Origin: Lolium rigidum
Taxonomy: Eukaryota > Streptophyta > Magnoliopsida > Poales > Poaceae
DNA: 64,000 nucleotides
NCBI RefSeq assembly: GCF_022539505.1
Contig: NC_061508.1
Location: 66,969,754 to 67,033,753, forward strand
Direction: 5' to 3'
The notes below the pieces were generated by a model. That model was not told where the DNA came from. It was given only the letters and a program-made list of their open reading frames with translations, and made no database searches. Position numbers and translations under genes: made by a program. Below are positions 47,063 through 58,742 of this stretch, piece after piece. Numbering within the stretch: the stretch's first letter is position 1; every line of letters starts with the position of its first letter.

Positions 47063-50000
47063 ATGGACCTCGCCGCCGAGGAGGCAGCCGTCTCCACCAA
47101 AATTTACTTGCTGGACCTTGTGAGGTTCGAGCCACAACCCGGCGGATCGTTTGACCGCGGTCTGGTCATCCCGTTCAAGGTTCTGCACAACCCGAACAAC
47201 CAATCTGTCCCCGCCAGCAACTTCAGCATTCTCTGCGCAGATGCCGCCGTCACGACCGTGAACCCCGGCGACGTCACTCTCCTCGACAGGAGTTACATCG
47301 GCCGTGGCCATGCCGTCGCGTCCGCCTCAGACCTGGGCGGCCAGATCGGCATCGTCACTGGTGTAACCACTGCGCTCGACTTGATGCAGCTCGGCGATCC
47401 CACGGCAGTCATCCAAGGCTTGTCGCCGTCCGACCTGCGGCGTGTCAGGGGGCTCTGCCTTGGCGACTACGTCGTCTCCGGGCGGTGGCTCGGCCGGGTC
47501 GTGGAGGTATCCCTCGACGTCGACGTGTTGTTCGATGACGGTGCCGTCTGTAAGGTCACTGATGCGGAGTCCAAGAAGTTGCAGTCGGCGGAGACACACG
47601 CCAGTTACCGGCCTCAGACGAACACCAAGCTGTACCCGGGAAAGCGCGTCATGGGCGACCCTTACGCCGTCTTCAAGGCCTCCCGGTGGCTCAACGGGCA
47701 CTGGAAAGCCAGCCGTGAGGTAGGCACCGTATGCAAGGTGGAGATGGCTGGGGTTCTTGTCTACTGGATCACGTCGGCGCAGCACGAGTCCGCTCCTCCG
47801 CCGGCCTATCAGAGTCCCGACAATCTGACTTTCTTCTGTTGCCCGGCGTCGGATTGCGCCTGGGCGGTTGCCGACCGCTGCTTCCTCCGGGGATCACCCG
47901 AGCCCCGCAACGGTGGCATTCATCACCATGACGCAGCAAGTTCACCCGACGATATCATTGATGTTCTTCGACAGCCTCCGGACGGCTCTTCCGAGGAGGA
48001 ATCAGACGAGTTGCCGTCGATGATGACCGATGACGACGGCCATGCGCATACAATGCTAAATACTAGCAAGAAGCGGCAGACGGAGAGGACATCGTACCCG
48101 AAGCAGCTGAGGAAATATTTGTTCATTGGGCAGAGGCGAACGCGGCGAGAAGATAGGAGGCAGCTGACGGAGTTGAAGCTGCCCATGATCGTTTCCAATA
48201 CGCGCACAACCGTGGACGTGCTGTGGCAGGACGGCACGCTGCAGCGCGGTGTGCCATCGAGCTCCGTCGTGCCCTTGGTGACCCTGAACGAGCACGACTT
48301 CTTCCCCGGGCAGTACGTTGTCGACAACGCCCCTGCTGCTGCTGGGGATGGACGCCTGGGTATCGTCAGAAGCCTCAACTGCAAGGACAAGACGGTGCGT
48401 GTGTCGTGGTTCAAGGCTGCGGGGTGCCTCCAAGAGGTCGAGTGCGACGATACCGTGAGTGCATACGATCTTGGCATCGACCGTGACCGCTGTGTTTTCT
48501 ACGGAGATGTCGTCACTCGCCCTCTGCCGCTAGGATCAACCAACGACGGATGTACAGCTTCAGTGCAACAACCACTGGCTCGGGGTCACAGAAATAGGGC
48601 CGCTACGTCCGATCTTTCATGGGTCGGGCGTGTTGTAGACCTGCCTGACGGCCACGTCCAAGTAGAATGGGGAGACGGCAGTATGTCAACGGTATGTAGA
48701 ATTGCCCTTCATCTTTTGTCAGTCGGAATAACCGCAGCATAGCCGGCGCTTCTCGATCGCGAGACATAACTGCTTTGGTGTTTCTCAGGTGTTACCCCAT
48801 GAGATCACTGTCGCCAACGATGACCCCTACACGGAGCTGCAAGCGGAAATGGGTGACTGGGTCGAGGACGACGACGCTGCTCAAGACTTGGATGCTGCTA
48901 ATGCGGTACTACTTAGCAAACTTTATTTATACTGTGTGCTCTCCTATTAGCCAGCTTAGATTTACACTTAATATGTGTTTTAACTAAGGATTCATGTTGC
49001 TTATATCCGACTCCAGGACAACGATCCTCCTAATCCAGTAGATGGCAAGATCGAGGGCGGCGCTGATGATTTTCCAAATGAATTTGGCCGTGCTTCGATA
49101 TGGACTTGGGGCTTGTTGGGTGATGTCCTCCGGGCAGTGACCCAATTGGCTGCCAAAACGTTGGGTGAAATTAGCAAGAGATGTCTGATGAGGTGGTCAA
49201 TGTCATCAATATCAGAGTTACCTGTGGCCGGTGAAAATGCTCAGGTGCCTGTACCTGTATCTGGAAGCGGTGACAGTCCCAGCAATAGGGTTGCCGAGGT
49301 GACAACCTCCGATGCAACTGCCGGTACTCACCACTCTCATCCGGAGGAAGAGGAAAAGCCCACGGTTGCCACCTGTGGTGTTGACGATCCATTCCACTTC
49401 CCACGATTTGATACCGTGAAGAGCCCGTCGGATCACCATTACCTCGAAACCACGGACTTGCAGGTATATTCGCTGCAAAACTGTATATTCTAAAAGTATC
49501 TAATAAGCTTGTTCTGTAGCAAATATAGTAAACCTGTCAAAAAAGAATCACCTAATTCTGAAAAGCAAGAAAAGCATAACTATGAGTCTATGACTCGTTA
49601 CAATCGGCAGCAAGTGATCATGTATATATCCATCTACATATGCATGATGTTGAGCTGCATAGCTGAATTAGTGAAAAAGTTTAGTACATAGTCATACAAT
49701 TGACTAACCATTGTTCTTATCGAAATGAACGGCAGGTTGGTGGTGCTGGAAAAACTTGGGTTAAGACGGTGCAAAAGGAATGGAAAATACTATTGAACGA
49801 CTTGCCAGGTAAGTTGCCGTCCAAAATTACTCCATCGACCCTAAATATATAAGACTGTTGAGAGTTCAATTAATTTGTAAGGTTGTACTGGTATTTACGG
49901 TTTCATGTAAGTACACACGGAATGTGACCACTAAACTTTTCGATTGCATATATACCTGCAGACACTATCTATGTGCGGGCGTTCGAGGACCGGATGGACT

Positions 50001-50635
50001 TGCTCAGGGTGGTGATTGTGGGTGCAAGTGGGACGCCGTACCACGACGGGCTCTTCTTCTTCGACTTGAAGCTACCCCCGTTGTACCCAACCGTACCACC
50101 GCAGGTATACTACCACTCGTTTGGCCTTCGTCTCAACCCCAACCTATACGAGTCTGGCACAGTGTGCCTCAGCCTGCTCAACACGTTCGGCGGTGAGGGT
50201 GCCGAGGTCTGGTCTCCGGCAATGTCGACACTCCTTCAGGTCGTCGTGTCCATCCAGGGTCTGGTCCTCAACAACCAGCCATACTATAACGAGGCGGGCT
50301 ATGAAGAGCTGGTCGGCACGCTGGAGGGCCGCCGCAATGCGCTGCCTTACAGCGAGAAGGCCTACCTGCTCACGCTCCGGACTATGCTCTATCTGTTGCG
50401 CCGACCTCCACTGGGATTCGAGGAGTTCGTCAAGGACCACTTTCGCCGCCGGGGAAGATTCATACTTAGGGCATGTGAGGCGTACATGCGTGGATGCATT
50501 GTTGGCACGCTGACTACGGATGCGTGTCCTACTGAGGAGAGCAAGCGCCCGTGCTCAGCTGGGTTAATGCTGGCTTTGGCCAACGTGGTGCCAAGCCTCA
50601 TGGAGGCTGTGAGGGACTTCGTCCCGGAGGACTGA
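47063..50635 (+). CDS. PHO2/UBC24-like ubiquitin-conjugating enzyme E2 (UBE2O type, 5 exons)
   Basis: Predicted large E2 that loads ubiquitin on its active cysteine and passes it to substrates; the best-known plant relatives (PHO2/UBC24) degrade phosphate transporters, but the substrate of this copy is unknown. Exons 47063-48691, 48789-48905, 49017-49463, 49736-49808 and 49962-50635; all introns GT-AG; total 2940 nt, 979 residues. I chose the ATG at 47063 because it has a good context (AAGATGG) and no upstream ATG is in frame nearby. Residues 1-550 hold SH3/tudor-like strands (GDYVVSGRWLGRVVEV near 134-149) as in UBE2O, then an acidic linker. The UBC fold is at about 743-900: VQKEW, TPYHDGLFFFD (780-790), NPNLYESGTVCLSLLN with catalytic Cys824, then GLVLNNQPYYNEAGYE. 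No disabling mutation was seen. It may be a UBC23- or UBC24-type member. Confidence 0.9.
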
Positions 50636-52347
50636 CCAGAACGGTAAAGTGGGGTCCCCACAAAATCATTATAGTTAACTGTGGCACTTTCAGTGCAAAT
50701 GTCAAGACAAAAATTTGTACTCCCTATTAGAAATGCAAAATAATTTTTGGTGGGTCCCATTTGCATCTCTAACTAACACACTGTTGGCACACTTGTTTAG
50801 AAACTAGTTACCATTATCGTTTGTATACTCTCTATTCAATTCTTATGTATATAGTAACTCTTTAAGGATTGTGGGTTGTGGAATTTCAGGTTGTAGTCTA
50901 TTTGTCAATTTATTGGTTATTTTTGTTTATACAATTTCATCAAAGTTTAACGAAAGAAATTACCAAAGTTGGAGAACAATTTCAAACTTCAGGAAAAGCT
51001 GATCATAATTCGATTTTTTTTTTTCAAAATTTCTTGCTGTGTACTACACTACTACTACTGCTCTTACATGTGTGCTGCCAGTTGGAGAGTTTCTCGGGGG
51101 CAATATTGGGCCACCGCGTCACCCCATATCCTCTGAGCAAAAGCACTGGGTAGTACTTAGGAACTGGCCCATCTGTCATGAAAAAGGGAGCCCAGAGCTT
51201 ATTATCATAAAATTTGGAGTGTAAGTATGAGTGAAAATAAATTGCTCACGAATAGGTATCATAAAATCTTGGCCATACACATGGACCAAAGTTTGGAGAG
51301 AGGAGGACACTGAAGCAAAAGCCTACAAAGAGTTTCTGTAATACACTCCTCTCCAACTTACATAGAAATCCATATTGGCGGTGCCTAACATTTTTACAAG
51401 TGGAGAAACCACCCTAGCAATGTTGGATCAGTGGACCAAATCAATCAATCAGTAGGTGAAAGTACAACCAAAGAATCAGATTAATTGGCTAATGAATTAA
51501 TCCACACAACGCAGTACATCACAAGCATATTTCTCCATGTCCATATGAAGGACAATCCAATATACAACTAGACAAGCAAAAGATAATAATTCACCCAAAA
51601 GCTGATTCCTAATTGCACCACTTTTCATTCGCATTCTCTTCAGGTCATGCTAAAGCTAGGATAGTAGATTCCTCATCAGTTATCCAAAAGGGGAGAAGAA
51701 AGTTCAGTAATTATGTGTTGCTGTGGTTTACGCACCTTTAAAAAGAAGCATGCCCCTTTTGTAGTTGGGAAATAAAGAGGAAATAAAGCATTTTTCACAT
51801 TTGGCCTGCTTTTTAAAAGGAAGAAGTGTCACACCGACTGTTCTGAATTTCATGTAGCTCGACATGGGCAGCTTAACGGCCAGCTAGGCAGGCCTGAAAT
51901 CCATGGCCCCTGGCTACTCTGCTCTCACGCTTCGTCATACAAAAGGAAAATTTCTTACAGTCAACAATGGAGTTTTGCCAACAGGCCAGCGATAGTTCAA
52001 GGGGATCTGCTCTTGGAAAATACATAATGATCATGTCTAGTAATTTATACAATGGAATTGATATGTAACTACATGGACTCTATATATGCAGACATGGGTA
52101 CCGAGTTGTCCACGAGTTTCTGATGTTTAACTTGGATCGGATCTAGATACCCTCAGTGTTGATAATGCCGACTCACTATTTGTTTCTAAATAATGGATGG
52201 TGGTGGTAGATGGGTTGTCCAGGCCGCCATCTGAGTTCAAGTCCTCGTAGTAGGACTAGGACATGTAGACCCTCTGACATGTCTCTTTGTCGCAAACTTG
52301 GTCATGGGACGGAATTAATAACAGAATTCCATGTTACGATGTGATTC
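50636..52347. other. intergenic; 3' flank of the E2 gene
   Basis: A/T-rich. A possible tRNA-related SINE head (GAGTTCAAGTCCTCG near 52231, B-box-like) lies at about 52190-52270. No gene is supported. Confidence 0.4.
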
Positions 52348-54110
52348 TTTTTTTTTTGCGAGGGAAAAGGAGTTTTATTAACTTTGGGTAGAATTACAAT
52401 CAATGTCTAAAGCACCAGCCACTTCCTGGGGGAAATGACGGAGCCACACACGAGTCCATCCATGAGTTCTACCTAAATTCGCTAACAGATGACTAACATA
52501 GTTACTAGTACGATCAACCTTAGCGACTTGAACTTCCCTTTCCCGAATCATCTCCCTAATTACTTGAATTCTTGAAGCATACTTCGTCGGGTTCGGAGTG
52601 CCTTCCTTGATCAAAGTAATTGCTTCCGCGCGATCGACTCGATCATAAACCTGCCGGTGGTAACCGTCATGGCCTGGGCAATACCCAATTCCATTGCTGC
52701 TATCTCTGCCTCTCGTAGAGTCTATGCAATGTTGAAGCTGCCAACAAGCGGTGAGGATCACAGTTCCATCGTGGTCTCCGATTACTATACCTGCTCCAGC
52801 CGAATCGTTGGCATAGGAGCCATCAACATTGAGTTTCGGTACACCCTCGCCGGAGGCATCCACTTACTGCTTATTCTTCTTTTCTCCTCTACACATGTGT
52901 TTGTTAGGTCGGAACCCTGCACTGTGAGATCACCATCTTCCCCTTCTCTAAATCTGCCATGGGATGTTGCTTAATTAGCAAGAGTGAATCCAGGTAGCTC
53001 ATTAAGAATCGTTTGGAGCCTTCAATCGATGGTAGAGCCTTGTCATGTGTAGTTTCATTATGTGCAAACCAGATTCTCCAGAGCACCATCAGTGTCATCA
53101 CTTGCTGTTCTTCGATCCTTTGGTGCAACAACTGAAGCAGCCACTCCACCCCCGTATGGATCAGTAGGTTGTCGGCTGGCAGATTCCAAACCTCCCTCAT
53201 CGCTAACCAGAGATTTCGAGCATGCTGACACCTGATGAATATATGGAAAGTGTCCTCTACTTCACGGCCGCGAGATCGGGCATGTTGCTGGTGTTTCCAT
53301 GCCGCGGCGTCGTTTGTTTTGTTGTGTATCCAAGGCGTTCTTTGCAATTTTCCAGCCAAGGTGATTTACCTTCGGTGGTACTGGGCACTGTCATATTAGC
53401 TTCCAGTCTGGCCGGCGACCATCAGGCCTGGTGCTAGTCGCTTCTAATCCTTGTTGTAACATTTGGTTCTCTAGTGCCACTCTATATGCGCTTCGTACAG
53501 AGAAAGAGCCTCGCTTATCTGGCTCCCACGCTAGGAAATCTTCATCATTTCTTCTAGATGGCTTAATTTTCAGAATTAGTGACACATCTTCAGGGAGGAA
53601 ATAGAGTTGCAGTCTAGGCACATTCCAGGTACCATCTGGATGGAGGAAGTCTGAAAACCATCGATATCTACATCTTCCTTTGACAGAACAGGTTTGTAGT
53701 TTGGGGTTCCAGGTATCCAGGGGTCTCACCATACACGGATGTTTGCACCATTGCCCACTCTCCATATAACACCTTGTTTCAACAATTGCAATCCATATTC
53801 AATTGCGTGCCAAGTAGATGATCCATTACCTGTAAACACGGTATCAACTAGAAAGCCATTAGGATAGTATTTTGCTTTCAAAAGGCTGAGAGCATAAGGA
53901 ATTAGGGAACTCAATCAGCCGCCGAGGCTTGGCGGAGCTAGTAGTGCTTGGTTAAACAGCCTCATATCCCGAAATCCCATGCCACCTTTATCCTTTGGCC
54001 GCAGCATGGTATCCCAAGAGATCTAGTGTGTTTTCCTTTTTCCCTTGTCCGCACCCCACCAATAATCCCGGATCAGCTTGGTTAGTTCATCACACAGTCC
54101 ATATGGTAGC
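52348..54110 (-). mobile_element. LINE, 3' part (continues at 60358)
   Basis: Minus-strand LINE ending in a T-run at 52348-52357 (complement of poly(A)). It is separated from its 5' part by the LTR element at 54111-60352, which duplicated GTAGC (54106-54110). Confidence 0.85.
52378..54110 (-). pseudogene. LINE ORF2 C-terminal part: RT tail, zf-RVT and RNase H
   Basis: Reading from 54110 down: the frame continues from the reverse transcriptase across the LTR-element insertion (PYGLCDELTKLIRDYWWGAD), hits stops (after KGKRKTH and near 53929), then the pre-zf-RVT block RWFSDFLHPDGTWN, DEDFLAWEPDKRGSFSVRSAYR, the zf-RVT stretch DTFHIFIRCQHARNLWLAM and an RNase H-like domain starting KLNVDGSYANDSAGAGIVI (near 52830) with a frameshift inside it, ending near 52378. 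Several stops and frameshifts make the copy inactive. Confidence 0.75.
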
Positions 54111-57110
54111 TGATGCGCGTAGATGACACGTCCGTTGGGAACCCCAAGAGGAAGGTGTGATGTGCTATCCAGCATGCATCTATGCCTAAAAAGTCCACCT
54201 TCAGGTTATCATCCGAACCCCTTCCGGTATTAAGTTGCAAACAACAGACAATTGCATTAAGTATGGTGCGTAATGTAATCAATAACTACATCCTCGGACA
54301 TAGCATCAATGTTTTATCCCTAGTGGCAACAGCACATCCACAACCTTAGAACTTTACATCATTGTCCCAGATTTAATGGAGGCATGAACCCACTATCGAG
54401 CATAAATACTCCCTCTTGGAGTTAAGAGTAAAAACTTGGCCAGAGCCTCTACTAATAACGGAGAGCATGCAAGATAATAAACAACACATAGGTAATAGAT
54501 TGATAATCAACATAACATAGTATTCTCTATCCATCGGATCCCAACAAATACAACATATAGAATTACAGATAGATGATCTTGATCATGTTAGGCAGCTCAC
54601 AAGATCCGACAATGAAGCACATGAGGAGAAGACGACCATCTAGCTACTGCTATGGACCCATAGTCCGGGGGTGAACTACTCACTCATCACTCCGGAGGCG
54701 ACCATGGCGGTGAAGAGTCCTCCGGGAGATGATTCCCCTCTCGGCGAGGGTGCGGAGGCGATCTCCGAATCCCCGAGATGGGATTGGCGGCGGCGGCGTC
54801 TCTAGAAGGTTTTCCGTATCGTGGCTCTCGGTACTGGGGGTTTCGCGACGAAGACTATATGTAGGCGGAAGGGCAGCCTCGGAGGGGTCACGGGGGCCCC
54901 ACACGCTAGGGCCGCGCGGGCCCTATGCTGGCCGCGCCGCCCTAGTGTGGCGGCGCCCCGTGGCCCCACTTCGTCTTCTCTTCGCTCTTCTGGAAGCTTC
55001 GTGGCAAAATAGGCCCCTGGGCGTTGATTTCGTCCAATTCTGAGAATATTTCCTTACTAGGATTTACGAAACCAAAAACGAGCAGAAAACGACAAGCTGG
55101 CTCTTCGGCATCTCGTTAATAGGTTAGTGCTGGAAAATGCATAAATATGACATAAAGTATGTATAAAACATGTAGATATCATCAATAATGTGGCATGGAA
55201 CATAAGAAATTATCGATACGTCGGAGACGTATCGGCATCCCCAAGCTTAGTTCCTGTTCGTCCGAGCGGGTAAACGATAACAAAGATAATTTACGGAGTG
55301 ACATGCCATCATAACCTTGATCATACTATTGTAAGCATATGTAATGAATGCAGCGATCAAAACAATGGTAATGACATGAGTAAACAAATGAATCATAAAG
55401 CAAAGACTTTTCATGAATAGTACTTCAAGACAAGCATCAATAAGTCTTGCATAAGAGTTAACTCATAAAGCAATAAATCAAAGTAAAGGTATTGAAGCAA
55501 CACAAAGGAAGATTGAGTTTCAGCGGTTGCTTTCAACTTATAACATGTATATCTCATGGATATTGTCAATGTAAAGTAATATAACAAGTGCAATATGCAA
55601 GTATGTAGGAATCAACGCACAGTCCACACAAGTGTTTGCTTCTTGAGGTGGAGAGAGATAGGTGAACTGACTCAACATAAAAGTAAAAGAAAGGCCCTTC
55701 GCAAGCGGAAGAATTGATTGCTATATTTGTGCTAGAGCTTTGGTTTTGAAAACAAGAAACAATTTTGTCAACGATAGTAATAAAGCATATGTATCATGTA
55801 AATTATATCTTACAAGTTGCAAGCCTCATGCATAGTATACTAATAGTGCCCGCACCTTGCCCTAATTAGCTTGGATTACCGGGATTATCATCGCAATACA
55901 CATGTTTTAACCAAGTGTCACAAAGGGGTACCTCTATGCCGCTTTGTACAAAGGTCTAAGGAGAAAGCTCGCATTTGGATTTCTCGCTTTTGATTATTCT
56001 CAACTTAGACATCCATACCGGGACAACATAGACAACGAGATAATGGACTCCTCTTTAATGCATAAGCATGTAGCAACAATTAATGTTCTCATTTGAGATT
56101 GAGGATATATGTCCAAAGCTGAAACTTCCACCATGGATCATGGCTTTAGTTAGCGGCCCAATGTTCTTCTCTAACATTATGCATGCTCTAACCATTAAAT
56201 GAGTGGTAAATCTCCCTTACTTCAGACAAGACGGACATGCATAGCAACTCACATGATATTCAACAAAAGAGTAGTTGATGGCGTCCCCAGGAACATGGTT
56301 ATCGCACAACAAGAAACTTAATAAGAGATAAAGTGCATAAGTGCATATTCAATACCACAATAGTTTTTAGGCTATTTGTCCCATGAGCTATATATTGCAA
56401 AGGTAAAGAATGGAAATTTTAAAGGTAGCACTCAAGCAATTTACTTTGGAATGGCGGAGAAATACCATGTAGTAGGTAGGTATGGTGGACACAAATGGCA
56501 TAGTGGTTGGCTCAAGGATTTTGGATGCATGAGAAGTATTCCCTCTCGATACAAGGTTTAGGCTAGCAAGGTTATTTGAAACCGGTGCAGCAAAACTCAC
56601 ATAAAAGACATATTGTAAACATTATAAGACTCTACACCGTCTTCCTTGTTGTTCAAACTCAATACTAGAAATTATCTAGACTTTAGAGAGACCAATTATG
56701 CAAACCAAATTTTAGCAAGCTCTATGTATTTCTTCATTAATAGGTGCAAAGTATATGATGCAAGAGCTTAAACATGAGCACAAAAATTGCCAAGTATCAA
56801 ATTATTCAAGACATTTTAGAATTACTACATGTAGCATTTCCCGATTCCAACCATATAACAATTTAACGAAGAAGATTCAACCTTCGCCATGAATACTATG
56901 AGTAAAGCCTAAGGACATATTTGTCCATATGCAACAGCGGAGCGTGTCTCTCTCCCATACAATGAATGCTAGGATCCATTTTATTCAAACAAAAACAAAA
57001 CAAAAAACAAACTGACGCTCCAAGCAAAGCACATAAGATGTGATGGAATAAAAATATAGTTTCAGGGGAGGAACCTGATAATGTTGTCGATGAAGAAGGG
57101 GATACCTTGG

Positions 57111-57184
57111 GCATCCCCAAGCTTAGGCAGCTTGAGTCTTCTTAAAATATGCGGGGGTGAACCACGGGGCATCCCCAAGCTTAG
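57111..57184 (-). repeat. two internal copies of the polypurine-tract motif
   Basis: GCATCCCCAAGCTTAG at 57111-57126 and 57169-57184 (minus strand CTAAGCTTGGGGATGC), identical to the copy abutting the 3' LTR at 55235-55250. Confidence 0.85.
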
Positions 57185-57817
57185 AGCTTTCACTCTCCTT
57201 GATCATGTTGTATCATCTCCCTCTCTTGATCCTTGAAAACTTCCTCCACACCAAACTCAAAACAACTCATTAGAGGGTTAGTGCACCATCAAAATTTACA
57301 TGTTCAGAGGTGACATAATCATTCTTAACACTTCTGGACATTGCACAAAGCTACTGAAAGTCAATGGAATAGAAAAATCCATCAAGCATAGCAAAAGAGG
57401 CAATGCGAAATAAAAGGCAGAATCTGTCAAAACAGAACAGTTCGTAAAGACGAATTTTATGGAGGCACCAGACTTGCTCAAATGAAAATGCTCAAATTGA
57501 ATGAAAGTTGCGTACATATCTGAGAATAACTCACGTAAATTGGCATAATTTTCTGAGTTACCTACAGAGAATTAGGCCCAGATTCGTGACAGCAAAGAAA
57601 TGCTGTTTACACGCGATAATCCAAATCTAGTATGAACCTTACTATCAACGACTTTACTTGGCACAACAATGCACAAAACTAAGATAAGGAGAGGTTGCTA
57701 CAGTAGTAATAACTTCCAAGACTCAAATATAAAATAAAAGTATTGTAGTAAAAACATGTGTTGTCTCCCATAAGCGCTTTTCTTTAACGCCTTTCAGCTA
57801 GGCGCAGAAAGTGTATA

Positions 57818-58498
57818 TCAAGTGTTATCAAGAGATGGAGCATCGATATCATATGCTCCCCCATCTGTAGTGGTACTAAGGTCTTTGTCAATTTTAGGCC
57901 TATAATAATATTTTTTTGGTTTAGGCACTTTAGAGACATACATAAACTTTTGCTCCTTACCCACATAAGCTTTCTCCTTATACTTAAGAGAAGAAAAAGT
58001 TGAACCCAAGGTTCCCATAGCTTCTTCAAGATCACTAATCCTATGGGTTCGATTATCATGAGTAGCACAAGTTTCTAAAGCAGCAATTCTCTCATTAATT
58101 CCACCTAGAGATTTATCAAGTTTATCAGTGCTATTAAGTAATGCTCCCAAAGTAGTATCAATACTTGGAAGGTTTTGCTCTATGATTTCCAATTTTTTCA
58201 TGACATCTTCAAGAGAGGTTTCAATTTTAACTTCATTAACAGGTGGTATTCCAAATAAACTCTCAATAATGCAACTAGCTTCTAAAGCAGGAGCGCCTAG
58301 GAAGTTACCTCCCGCGAGACAATCAAGAACATACCTACTCCAGCTAGAGATACCAACATAAAAATTCCTGAGTAGAATAGTGGTGGAGTGTTTCTTAGTG
58401 TACCTATTATGGGCATCACTAATTCTATACCAAGCATCTTTTAAACATTCTCCCACTTGTTGCTTAAACGAACGAACTTCAACTTCAGGATTACTCAT
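57818..58498 (-). CDS. truncated Athila-like gag (226 aa)
   Basis: Single intact frame in the gag position. The N-terminal part (FKQQVGECLKDAWYRISDAH, then LLRNFYVGISSWSRYVLD and GGNFLGAP) resembles the central gag helices of Athila/Ty3-gypsy elements, in which a short AW.R stretch precedes F..G....R..LD...GG. A coiled-coil-like segment follows (NEVKIETSLEDVMKKLEIIE; NERIAALETC). It stops with SLDNT; no zinc knuckle, protease or polymerase follows. Probably a structural remnant retained in a non-autonomous family. The start ATG lies about 230 bp after the primer-binding site. Confidence 0.65.
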   Translation of the reverse strand: MSNPEVEVRSFKQQVGECLKDAWYRISDAHNRYTKKHSTTILLRNFYVGISSWSRYVLDCLAGGNFLGAPALEASCIIESLFGIPPVNEVKIETSLEDVMKKLEIIEQNLPSIDTTLGALLNSTDKLDKSLGGINERIAALETCATHDNRTHRISDLEEAMGTLGSTFSSLKYKEKAYVGKEQKFMYVSKVPKPKKYYYRPKIDKDLSTTTDGGAYDIDAPSLDNT

Positions 58499-58724
58499 TT
58501 TAGCAGTAGTAAATAAAGCAAACTAGATAAAGTAAATGCAAGTAACTAATTTTTTTGTGTGTTTTTAATATGGAGAACAAGACAGTAAATAAAGTAAAGC
58601 TAGCAACTAATTTTTTTGTGTTTTGATATAATGCAACAAATAAAGTAGTAAATAAAATAAAGCAAGACAAAAACAAAGTAAAGAGATTGGATTGTGGAGA
58701 CTCCCCTTGCAGCGTGTCTTGATC

Positions 58725-58742
58725 TCCCCGGCAACAGCGCCA
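58725..58742 (-). other. primer-binding site, tRNA-Asp type
   Basis: On the minus strand TGGCGCTGTTGCCGGGGA, one base from the perfect site at 38643-38660, 11 bp after the LTR end. Confidence 0.75.

Noticed and set aside
52190..52270. tRNA gene (B-box-like GTTCAAGTCC)
   Set aside because: No cloverleaf could be drawn; at best the head of an old SINE.
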